A DNA stretch of 64,000 bases from Solen grandis (Eukaryota; Mollusca; Bivalvia; Adapedonta; Solenidae), in assembly GCA_021229015.1 (NCBI GenBank), contig CM037788.1:45994497-46058496 (forward strand). Direction: 5' to 3'. Position numbers and translations under genes: made by a program. Shown here piece after piece: positions 11,501-21,975 of this stretch (the first letter of the stretch is position 1; the number at the start of each line of letters is the position of its first letter). A model generated the notes under the pieces. The model was not told where the DNA came from and made no database searches. It saw only the letters and a program-made list of their open reading frames with translations.

Positions 11501-13280
11501 AGGAGTTTCAGCGGGTTTTTCTAACGGACAGATTTTTTTTTTAAAAATTGCATATAAATACTTTAGACTAAAAGATATTTGAATTAAAAATAGGGGGTCA
11601 CCATGCTTGTTTTAGAGATCAAGCTTATGGTAGAGCATCACTATTTGCTAAAATTTGTTGAAAAACATAGCATTAAAAATTAAGAAAGATTTTGTTTCTA
11701 AATAATGTAAAAGCATATTAAAATGATATTTCTAAAATATTTTATCACCATTTGTAACTTATAGTGTGTTCTATAAGTTTCACATAAAAATACTGTGAAG
11801 TATTCATTAAAAATACAAAACGGGCATAAAATCTCATTTGTGCCCGGACCAAAATGTATACAAACACTATCCCAAAACTGTGATTTTTGATATATATTTT
11901 ACTAAATAAAAAAAATCATCGGAAAGATTTCCTTTATTTTTTCAGAGTCATTTCTGTAATATAAATGTTTTCTAAAAATGTTAAAAAAAGACACCTCACC
12001 AGATTTGTTTTTTTTTTAACTAAAACTGCTTTTTAGCTTACCTGAACAATTGTGCTCAGGGTGAGCTTTTGTGATCGCCTTTTGTCCGTCGCCCGGCGTC
12101 CGTCGTCCGTCGTCAACAATTGCTTGTGAACACTCTAGAGGCCACAGTTTTGGCCCAATCTTCATGAAACTTGGTCAGAATGTTTGTCTACATGATATCT
12201 CAGATGAGTTCGAAATTGGGTCATGTGGGGTCAAAAACTAGGTTACAAGGTCAAATCTTAGAAAAAACTGTGAACACTCTAGAGGCCACAGTTTTAGCCC
12301 AATCTTCATGAAACTTAGTCAAAATGTTTGTCTACATGATATCTCGGAAGAGTTCGAAATTGGGTAATGTGGGGTCAAAAACTAGGTCACTAGGTCAAAT
12401 CTTAGAAAAAACTTGTGAATACTCTAGAGGCCACAGTTTTTGCCTAATCTTTATAAAATATGGTCAGGATGTTTGTCTTCATAATATCTAGGAAGACTTT
12501 GAAATTGGGTCATGTGAGGTCAAAAACTAGGTCACCAGGTCAAATCTTAGAAAAACCTTGTGAACACTCTAGAGGCCACAGTTTTGGCCCAATCTTCAAT
12601 AGATTTGGTCAGGATGTTTGTCTATGTGATATCTTGGATGGGTTCGAAAATGGGTCATGTGTGGTCAAAAACTAGGTCACCAGGTCAAATCTTAGAAAAA
12701 CCTTGTGAACACTTTAGAGACCACAGTTTTAGACTAACCTTAATGTAACTTGGTCAGAATGTTTGTTTACATCAAATCTCAGATGTATTCAGAACTGGGC
12801 AACATAAGGTCAAAAAGTAGGTCACCAGGGCAAATTTTAAAAAAATATATCTTGTGAACACTCTAGAGGCCTACCTTTTTGTCCCAGTGTTCATTAAACT
12901 TGATATGAATGATGACTGCATGAATTCACAGTTGAGTGCAAATTCAGGTATGATCAAAATGTAGGTCACTTAGTCAAATGTTAGAAAAACACTTTAGATG
13001 CCAGATTTTTTGTCATTATGCCAAGCACAGCCATCTTACTCGGGTGAGCGACACAGGGCCATCTTGGCCCTCTTGTTTATTGAAATTTTAGCCAAATTTG
13101 CATAAAAACCCCCACTAAAATGTGACTTTTTGTACCTTCAAAATTTGGCAAATATACTTTTGATGATATTCTTTACATATGAATCTTAAAACTTGGGCTT
13201 TTTTTCCATCATTCTACTTAAAATAATTGAGAAATTCAAAAAAAAAAAATCAAAATCAGCTGTAACCCGCTGAAACGTCC
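11501..13280. mobile_element. TTAA-flanked TIR element, 1780 bp, non-coding
   Basis: The left end AGGAGTTTCAGCGGGTT (11501-11517) pairs with the right end AACCCGCTGAAACGTCC (13264-13280): 14 of 17 positions match as inverted repeats. Both sides are flanked by TTAA (11497-11500 and 13281-13284). Removing the element rejoins the flanking repeat as it is arranged in its own neighbouring units. TTAA duplication is the piggyBac superfamily habit, but the ends do not begin with the usual CCC, so the family is open. There is no transposase gene. A tandem-core element (copy F) is nested inside. Confidence 0.6.
12033..13078 (+). mobile_element. Tandem-core terminal-hairpin element, copy F (nested)
   Basis: The 5' end TTAGCTTACCTGAACAATTG and the 3' end CGGGTGAGCGACACAGGGCC..CTCTTGTT are diverged shared termini. 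The core has six units with 'actctagaggccacagtttt', from about 12125 to 12856, period about 145 bp. This core class also occurs in copies A and I. The element lies wholly inside the TTAA-flanked element. Confidence 0.65.
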
Positions 13281-13790
13281 TTAAGACTAGTAGAAGATCC
13301 GTATTGATTTCGGGGTCTGTACTTCAAAGGTCAAGGTCAAAAGGTCATAAACATTGTATTAAGGAAGCATTGTCCAACTGATAACTCTTTTCTCTTTTGT
13401 ATCAAATATTGCACAATTGTTGCTTTTAAATAAAAAGAAACCCCTTTTTGTCAAGCCCGTTTGCGGTGAGCTCGACTTAATTACTTAATTATCACAATGG
13501 CGGTTTGGTGTATGTATGTGCGTGAGTGCATGTGCAAGAGTTAGGTGGGCAGCTTCAAGGTCAAGGTCACACAGGGTCAAAGTTCATTTGTTTGTCTGGG
13601 CTGTTACTTAGATGTGGATCACATCATTTTGTAATAAACTTGAAGTTATGTTTACCAACATAAGTTTTGGACTAATTTGTGACATGCCCACATTATGAAG
13701 TCAAACATCATACATGTAATATAGCTATATAAATACCAGGGCATTTGAGGAGGGGCAACTATGTTTTACAGACATTTCTTGTTTTTCATT
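13281..13790 (+). repeat. Dispersed repeat copy 2, right part
   Basis: It continues the repeat split at 11500. The part from 13398 matches 1530-2050, with shared blocks 'attgcacaattgttgct' and 'attatgaagtcaaacatcat', and ends at 'acatttcttgtttttc' like copy 1. Confidence 0.6.
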
Positions 13791-14780
13791 TCCTTTTTTT
13801 TTTATTTATGAAAAAGCTCAGATTTTCTGGTGTGTAGAGATGGTAGCTTGCTGCAAGTATGCACTCACAGCAGGATTGACGCAGCCCCGGGTATCACACC
13901 ACATGGGAATGCCATGAGAGAGGGTCACCTTGAGCACCAAGAATCTGGCTTACATCGCAAACCAACAATTAGCTGAAAATACCAAATAAATACTACCGAC
14001 ACCACGATACCATATCAACCAAGTTCATAAAATATTAAAACCGAGTTATGTCGAGCAGTATCTGAAGAATTTTGTCCCATGGTTTTTATGTTCTGCAATA
14101 TCAAAAATGTGTGTATATTTTGCATGTGATATGTTCAAGGGGTGATTTTATGAATTCTTTTTCTAAAACAAACATATTACTTGAAATGTTATAGATTTTT
14201 GTATGAATAAAGTAAAACTTCTGTGTGAATTACGTTACATGTAGTATATCATTTATTAACACATAATCTCCGTACAATGGACATGTAAAGCTTGAAACCT
14301 TTTTTTTTATTGAACACAGAACTATCAAAAAATACTTAAACATTAAAGAAGTAATGTGACAATTTTGCATGTGATAAGATTAATAAAGGGTGTAGTTTCA
14401 AAATTCTCAATAATATTATTTTGAAAAAGAAACATTATATTTTCATTACACATAAATAACGTACAAGACCAAAGAACATTTTTTTTTTCTAATATAAATT
14501 CATCTTCTTTAATGAGTTCTCAATACTAAATAAAAAGTATTTAATGTAACAAAAAAGTATACTATATCCTTAGTCACAGAAGATTTAATAAAGGGGAGAA
14601 GTAACAATTCACATTTAATGACCAGAAATCAGGATAGTACCTGGAAGTCTTATTTGATTCATATGTACACTTATTGCATTTTTCCTATCAATATATGATT
14701 GAGTACAGACAGACAGATTGGCTAATATAGTACGCGAGGTACCGAAAAATTAACGAAAGTTGCATGTCTTTTAAAATCAG

Positions 14781-14783
<3 letters not shown>
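13791..14783. other. AT-rich stretch with no feature seen
   Basis: No ORF, hairpin or terminal repeat was recognised. Confidence 0.4.
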
Positions 14784-14861
<78 letters not shown>

Positions 14862-14862
14862 C
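14784..14862. repeat. Compound microsatellite (CA)n(TA)n(GA)n
   Basis: About 16 CA units, a short TA run, then about 20 GA units with one interruption. Apparent reading frames across it are low-complexity artefacts. Confidence 0.9.
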
Positions 14863-15010
14863 ATGTTCTTACTAATTGTACTATTGTGCGTCAATTTTCA
14901 CACACACAATAATACATTCCTCTCAAATTTACATTTGTATGTAGACTACTAATCAAACTCTCATGATATACGTTTCAAAATTACCTACCATCATCATCAT
15001 CTAGGATTTG

Positions 15011-15304
15011 CCTAGTGGATCTCTACCAAGTTTGTTCAAATCATGGCCCTGGGGTGAAAATTGGCCCCGTCTTAGAGGTCATTTGATTTAACATAGACTT
15101 ATTTAGGAAATAACTTGAAAAATCTTCTTCTCAGAAACCACAAGGCCTGGAGTTTAGATATTGGGTATGTAACATGACCTAATTGACCTCTACCAAGTTG
15201 TTCAAATCATGACCCTGGGGTCAAAATTGGCCCTGCCCCAGGAGTCACTTGATTTAAGCCTGATGCCAGGTGAGCGATCCAGGGTCATTATGGCCCTCTT
15301 GTTT
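15011..15304 (+). mobile_element. Tandem-core element, 3' half, copy G
   Basis: It has two 'aggcctggagtttagatatt'-class core units, then CAGGTGAGCGATCCAGGGTC and CTCTTGTTT. The 5' half is absent. The core matches copy B. Confidence 0.6.
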
Positions 15305-15755
15305 GTCTCGGACTTTTGTTTCTTGGCTATAGACAAAACTTGGTAATGTAATTCACACTTTTTATCATTTTGCTGCTAAAAGTGTTTTATTCAAAAAGAT
15401 CTGTGTCACTGAAACTGTTCTAACTGTTCCTTATCCTATTTCTGTCTGGAAATACTTTCCCTTGATCGACTTGATCACCCTTCCGCAATGGAGTAGATTG
15501 TAACGTAGTTCACAATGTATGCTATTTTTGAGGGTTTCACTCTGTAGCATGAAATTTTGATTATATTAAACTTTGCTGTAAAGAAAACTTAAGAAAGTCT
15601 ATTTCAGAACGTGTATATACTTGCGAAACAATGCAGAAAACGTTTGTTTTCTGCACCCTACCGTACCGTATGGCATATATCTAACAGGGGTAACGTAATT
15701 CACAGAAACCGTTGTACAAACGAATTTTAATAACCACAAAGTGAATTCAGCATTT
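15305..15755. other. AT-rich stretch with no feature seen
   Basis: No coding or repeat signal was recognised. Confidence 0.4.
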
Positions 15756-16147
15756 TAGCTCACCTGAGCATGAAGTGCTCAAGGTGAGCTTTTGTGATCG
15801 CCCTACCTCCGTCGTGCGTCGTCCGTCGTCCACAATTTACTTTAAACGCCATATCCTCTGAAACCGGTGGGCAGAATTTGATTAAACTTGGCAGGGATGT
15901 TCCTTGGGTGAAGCTTCACAAAAGTTGCTAAAATTATTCCGATCCATAAAAATATATGGCTGCAAGGGGCAGGACTAATTTGCCCAATATGTATATATTG
16001 AAAACTTAAAATGACCTCTCCTCTGAAACTGCTGGACAGAATTTGATAAAACTTTATAGGGATCATCTCCTTCAAAACTACTGGCCAAGTTTCAAAATAT
16101 TTTTAATACAGACTGATGTTCCTTGGGTAACCCTTTACTCATGTGAG
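15756..16147 (+). mobile_element. Tandem-core element, copy H, lacking the 3' hairpin
   Basis: The start TTAGCTCACCTGAGCATGAA and 'gatcgccctacctccgtcgt' give a good 5' terminus, followed by two 'ttggcagggatgttccttgg' core units. The copy stops at 'actcatgtgagc', so the 3' hairpin and TCTTGTT end are missing. Confidence 0.6.
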
Positions 16148-16587
16148 CTTACTTGAGAAGATGTGTAAACCATGAAGTCAAATAATGACAGCTAATGAAC
16201 ATATGAAATGTGTTGTTTTAATTTTGCACATACATACGTAAGCTATGTTGTGGGACAGGCTTTAAATAGCAGTTTTCACCACTTTGAGGACATATTGTGC
16301 CATAAATTATGTTTATATGTGATTACTCTCTATAGCATCAGAAAATACATACACATCCAGGAATATGTCCATACTGAAAGCTACAGAGTCGTGGGACAAT
16401 AATTTTAGGTATTTGCTCGACTTAACTGTTTTAATGAAAAACATTTGCTTCCTTACAATAAGTACAAAAAGGTTGATATGGAAAGTTCTGGATTAGAACT
16501 TAACCTTTAGGACCTTCAGCAAACATTCTCAATGAATAACACCTATCAAAATTCAAAATGAAGAATTATCTTTTTTCTTTGTTTTTC
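16148..16587. other. AT-rich stretch with no feature seen
   Basis: No supported feature. Confidence 0.4.
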
Positions 16588-16810
16588 TTTTTTTTTTTTT
16601 TTTTTGCTGCACGGTTCACGCAGTAGGGAGAACACACCCTGTTGAGAGCCATCTCTTCCTCTCTTTCTTTCCTCAAAGATATCTTCTACCCCGAAATAAC
16701 AGACCCCTCGCTCTGTTGGAGGACACCTCTGATCCGAAAAGGCAACAATAAACCAAGAACCTGCCCGAAATGAGCCTTCTTGGATTATAGCATCCAAGGG
16801 GGACAAATAG
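16588..16810 (-). repeat. Poly(A)-tailed GC-richer segment, possibly retroposed
   Basis: On the minus strand an approximately 200-bp segment, GC-richer than its surroundings, ends in an 18-base A run (plus-strand T run 16588-16605). The frame is open for 86 codons but matches no family I recognise, and its end is mostly Lys from the A tract. A 3' A-tail suggests retroposition of a transcript. No target-site duplication was established. Confidence 0.3.
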
Positions 16811-17950
16811 ATGTGTGCACCCAGATATCTAGGAATATTTCATTGCTAGCTATTTAGCAATCTAATTTCAAAACTGAACTGCTGTCCAAGACCCCTTACA
16901 TGCATTTATACATTTGGCTTTTAGGGGATTTTTTTTTTTCAAATAAAAGATCTCAGGATCTTATAAAAATTTAATTTTGACATTCTAAATTAAGACTACA
17001 CATAATGCCTTACCTTCAAGAGCTATAATGGCTATGGGTCTTTAATCTTTATAAACATTTTAAAAAACACGATCATGATAACAACACACTGCTATACCCA
17101 TGTTGTCAAGTAACTTGTGCAATAATTGGCTTAATATTTTCCCCTCTCAAACCAATGAACAGAATTAAATTCCTGTGTTACGTTTTGAAAGTTACCCGTG
17201 ATGAAAGTTCCGGAAATGTGAGACAGAAGTTACCTAAATTGAGTGCACAATCGCGAAGCTACATTAAAGCAGAGATGTGAAAACCTAGAGGGATAAGCAG
17301 CTCTAAAAATAGAACATTATCATACGTATACCCAGACTTCCATGCGCGCGCTCGGCTATTATCAGTCGTTTCCGTAATCGTCGAGTTTTGCTCTCTCGAT
17401 AAACTTCGGCGATATCCGTTGATATAGTTTGTGGACAACGCATCAGCAGAGATGTGAATACCTAGATATAATTACATTCGCGGCATCGGTAACCAATTCT
17501 TTAGACATAATTAAACTGGTCGTTAAATGTACTAATTTTTAAGGGATAGTATCAGGATGTTTTCTTCAAACAATATTTGATAATATTGACATAAAGTTCC
17601 AGGTTATATAAAATAATATGAGTAACGTTATTAAACGTTTTACATACCTTCATGTTCTAATCCCTCTTACTTTCCGTTAAAATCCTGTATCTGCGTTTAT
17701 TTCCACAGAGAACATGTTCAAGAGTAAAATCACTAACATATTTACTGATAAGAATAATGTTTATTAATGTATGGAATTATATTTTGACCAATGAGATTGC
17801 AGTATTTTTTCAAAATGTTCGATCGGTTTAACTCGTTTAACCACTTGATGTATTGGGAAACCTAGTATATACGACCAATCTTTGTGCGCATGCGTGTAGA
17901 GGCGAACTTGAATAGTAAAGTCAAAACATTATTCCATACATTTAGTAGGA
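16811..17950. other. AT-rich stretch with a short direct duplication
   Basis: 'gcagagatgtgaaaaccta' near 17268 recurs as 'gcagagatgtgaataccta' near 17444. The sequence between them is relatively CpG-rich for this window (about 17340-17440). It could be a promoter or UTR exon, but no ORF supports a gene. Confidence 0.3.
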
Positions 17951-18019
17951 TAATGTTTGTTATTGATGGTTTAACAAGTTAACAAGTTTAATTTGTTAAA
18001 CCCGCGATAACAAACATTA
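17951..18019. repeat. Near-perfect 27-bp inverted repeat
   Basis: TAATGTTTGTTAT..GGTTTAACAA at 17951-17977 pairs with 17993-18019, with only a few mismatches around a 15-base spacer. A second inverted pair (AATGTATGGAAT near 17767, ATTCCATACATT near 17931) suggests a larger foldback or MITE remnant. Confidence 0.5.
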
Positions 18020-18774
18020 ACCTATACTTGTTTGGTTTGATTAAGTAATTTCCTGTTTGGGGTCAATCAGGGGATATTAAAAGGGTTACCCGTGTTAATT
18101 GATCCGTGTGTATGCGGAGGTGCCTAACTGGATGTTCGATTTGATGGCATGATTTATGCCCTGTGTGTGACATATTGTCAAATCTCAAGACAAAAAGAGG
18201 TGACGCTTACAGATGGCCGGGTTTTATAAATTAAGAATTCAGATTTTCTGTCTTGTGACGTTTTAATTTTTATCAGAGTTACACGGGGCGTAATAAATGT
18301 GTCGGAAATTACATAGAGTATTGTTTAGATAATTCGCCTGAGACAAACTGATATTGTATGTGTTTGCGTTAAATAATATCGATTCCGAAAAGGCGGAAAT
18401 ATCCACGAATGCTTCATTTTTTTTTCTCAATTCATAAGAGTTCTGAAGTTATTAAAACTTCAGTTATATATATCGGCTATATATGTGTTTATGAATGTGC
18501 CAAAATTTCTACGAGAATGAAAAATATGACAAAAAGTATCTGCAAATATGTGAAGCATAAGAAGACAAAATGTGAAAGATGGATTTTGTAATGTACCTCC
18601 GTGATTAAAGTATTTACATCTCTGGTACAATTTAAAAACTGAAATATATGACGGAATTTGTTATGAAGTTTACAAATAAATATACAAATACTAAGCATGG
18701 TATTTAAAGATTGTTCCCCACTTGTGTTTTGAACTCTTACACCTCTACACTTGTAACTATGGGGAGTAAATCGA
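18020..18774. other. AT-rich stretch with no feature seen
   Basis: Only short chance reading frames. Confidence 0.4.
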
Positions 18775-18844
18775 GGGCTCAGCGCAAAAGGGTCTCAACT
18801 TGTTCTTTAATACATATAAACTACGACTTTTTTGCGCTGAGCCC
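18775..18844. repeat. Perfect 15-bp inverted repeat
   Basis: GGGCTCAGCGCAAAA at 18775-18789 and TTTTGCGCTGAGCCC at 18830-18844 are perfect inverses around a 40-base loop. It could be a very short MITE or an RNA hairpin. No neighbouring gene explains it. Confidence 0.6.
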
Positions 18845-20430
18845 ACGAAATATGAATTATTATTCCTAAAAAAAGTCACAGTGGCAATATTAATTAAACT
18901 ATGCACCTAAGACCTTAAGAATCAAATTGATGAATGAAAATGAGGAAGTAACGATAGCAATTGATTTAAAAGAATTGCAAAAGATTTAGCAGACGAAAAA
19001 AGTTGTATTTTTGTAATAAGGATTAGGCTCTAGATCTAGTTGTTGAAGTAATGATGGCATTATCCGTGAACGAGTAGTATCAGTGATATTTGCTTAAAAT
19101 ATCGTCAAATATTCACTTATTCAAAGATCATCTCAATACAAGTGTTTAAACCAAATCTTTGTGATAAAGGTTGAGTATTGATTGATGAAACTACGACCGA
19201 TTCGATTTATGTACTAGTATTTGTCGAGTGCGACAATGTGTTTCCTCAATTCTTATGTTGAATTCGCCACTTCAGTCTTTTATAAATACTTATATGTTAC
19301 GAAAAAAAATTCTTCATATATATCATCTTACACAATCATTTCAAACCATCTTTAAAATCTTAACGTCACTTTAGAAAATCAGGTCACAAACTGCTTCAAT
19401 ATTTTAAAGGTAAATAACAACAATTCGTAAACAGCATTTGTCTTTCTTTCTTTCACACTATTGGGGCATGGGGCCCACAACGGGGATATTCGTTATATAA
19501 AATCTATTAAGTTACCGTTTTATTCTATTCCATATTACCCCGTTTCTTTCGAAGCGACGGTAAACTCAAATAGTCAAATCTTTCTTTTCAGACTGGCCCT
19601 TTATCATAACACAGACATCTGATTCAAATTCTGGATTGATTTTGTTTTCATTATTCAAATTATGTCTAGTCTAAATATATCCAGGGACTGTATAACACAT
19701 AGAGTCTCTGGTATATATAAATATTGAAATAGATGGGATATCTAAACCTAAATTAAACAAGAAAAGATTAAGACAAAATGTTTTAATGGACGGCTTACAA
19801 TATGTATACTGTTCCCCTCTCTTTCTCTTTTGCCTACTGTTTTGACCTTATAACCTAACCCGTTTATGCACAGGACCTTTTTATATTCAGTCAAATAATA
19901 ATAATAACCGACCTCTCTATTTACTTTTTATATATAGTTATATAGAGAGGCCGATCATTATTTTTTAAGTTTTTTTTTCACTGACTGACTGAGTGGCTGA
20001 ATAACAGGGGCCTGTGGTCTATGGCTAAAATTTAAAAGGAAGCAAATTTAAAAAAAAACACAAAACGGATGTATATTGAGATTGACTAGTATTTAAAATT
20101 TACTATACATATATAACCCGAGAATTTCTAAAACATAAGAATTGAAGAAAAAAAGGCCCCAGCTGGAATAGAACTCACGACCTTTGCAGGGATACTGAGC
20201 GACGCCCCGATTGAGATAATTCGACAATTGTAATATGATTATTTATAGGCAATAAACTCTATCCAAACAGCAGCCTATATAGTTCAACAGTTCACAATTT
20301 ACTGATTTGCTGCATTAACTACACCAAACGTTCTTCACATTACGGTTGCATATTAACAAGATAAGCACTAGAACCGCAAGCGGTATCTCGGTTTTCGCTT
20401 TTAATTTAATCAGCTTGAACACTTTGTTTC
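18845..20430. other. AT-rich stretch with one hairpin
   Basis: AATAATAACCGACCTCTCTA (about 19900-19920) pairs imperfectly with TAGAGAGGCCGATCATTATT (about 19942-19962). A tRNA-like fragment around 20150-20215 (minus strand) has a weak B-box but no proper stem set. No gene seen. Confidence 0.4.
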
Positions 20431-21975
20431 AACTCGACCACAACTTTCAATATGAAACAGAACGCAAAAGAAAACGCATTGAAAAAGAACTTCAAGTTAT
20501 TGAGTTATAAGCAATTAAGCATGGAGCACTCTCCCTAGCGAAATCTTGACGTAATTACTTTAGTACAGATCATGTGATTATATGTTTAAAATTATAAGAA
20601 TTTAGCGTTTCGCATCAATCTGCAATCATTTGCCAATTGTAGTGAAGAGGCGATAGCCTAACAAAAGTGGGGTTCATGTAACTCATTTTGCACATAACAT
20701 TTGTTATGGAAAGCTTAAAGGCTGTCAGGAAATTGGGGGTTTAAATTCTAGAAAACGGTATTTGTGATCTGTGTATATATTAAATTGTGAAGACAACTTG
20801 AGTACCGTCGCTGTGAAAGTATAAATGTCATATATTGGAACTTTCAGCTAATTACATATGAGTAGCTCTTCTAGCGCAAATATTTTCCCATACCCGATAC
20901 TTTGAAATCCATCTATATTCTATTGTGCTGTCAACAAGGAGCAGAATGCTGAAAACCGCATTTGAATCAGACTTTAACTTTTTGAGTCATAAGCAAAAGA
21001 ATGATTTTAAGCGAAGAGCTCCCTAGCGGCAAAATGGGAAACAAAATTGATTAAATATTTTCTATTAGGTACCTAGAAATGCAGGAAATAGTTTAATAAG
21101 GTATTTAATATGCAAAGGTCAAACATTCTGTTTCTTAAATATCACAATTTGAAGAATACAAACTGATTTACCATTGCTTAAAAAAAAAATCAAACTTTGG
21201 ACTGTCGTTAAATGACCAAATCAAGTCCGACCTTCAAAAACTAAAACTGGAAAGAACTCTTCAAGAACTAAAACTTTTCATATACTCTCGATAAAATAGT
21301 TTCAGCTTTGTAGCTATTTGGGCCGAAGAAAAAAGCAATTTTCGAATATGACTATGACCTTTGCATTTTTTAATTGTGAGGCCCTTTCAAACATAACACT
21401 TCATAACATGTGAAAATTCCATGAAGAATGAACAAAAACTTAAGCCAGGAGCGATAAAAAACATATTTTTCAAATTTTATTTTTTCCTAAATTTTAGTGA
21501 AGTTTGACCGTTTCTAGAAGACAAACCATGCACTTCTTAAATTCGCCACCCCATAAATTTTGTGCGTATATGTCTTGCAAATCGTATGCAGCAAGCAGAT
21601 TTCTTCTATCTGATCTCTAACATAAAGGGGTAGGTTTTTCATAGACCTACCCTCATTTGCACATTTTTTCCCGAGATTCAAACTTTCAACCTTCCGTAGC
21701 TCAAAAACTTTTAGTCACTCATACCCTCGAAAACTATCATATTATTAGGATATCAACATGGAACATAATGCTGAAAATCGCATTTGAATCAGACTTCAAC
21801 TTTTTGAATTATAAGCAAAAGAGAGATTTCAAGCAAAGCGCCCCTTAGCGGCCAAATGAGAAACAAAATTGATTAGTTTAATCATTAGGTACCTAGCAAT
21901 GCAGCAAATAGTTCAATCAAGTATACAAGTTGCACAAGTCGAACATTCTATTTCTTATCACAAACTGATTTACAA
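20431..21975 (+). repeat. Large direct repeats, period about 816 bp
   Basis: The block at 20937-21170 ('catttgaatcagacttta', 'gcaaaagaatgattttaagc', 'aggtacctagaaatgcag') recurs diverged at 21753-21973. A weaker third copy of its start lies near 20455-20540. The second copy is cut off at 'aactgatttac' (21963-21973) by the Helitron-like end that follows. Confidence 0.55.

Noticed and set aside
14688..14894. 68-codon minus-strand frame with Cys-Val and Ser-Leu runs
   Set aside because: It translates the compound microsatellite.
20150..20215. tRNA-like gene on the minus strand
   Set aside because: A weak B-box is present, but acceptor and T stems do not pair; at best a SINE-head relic.
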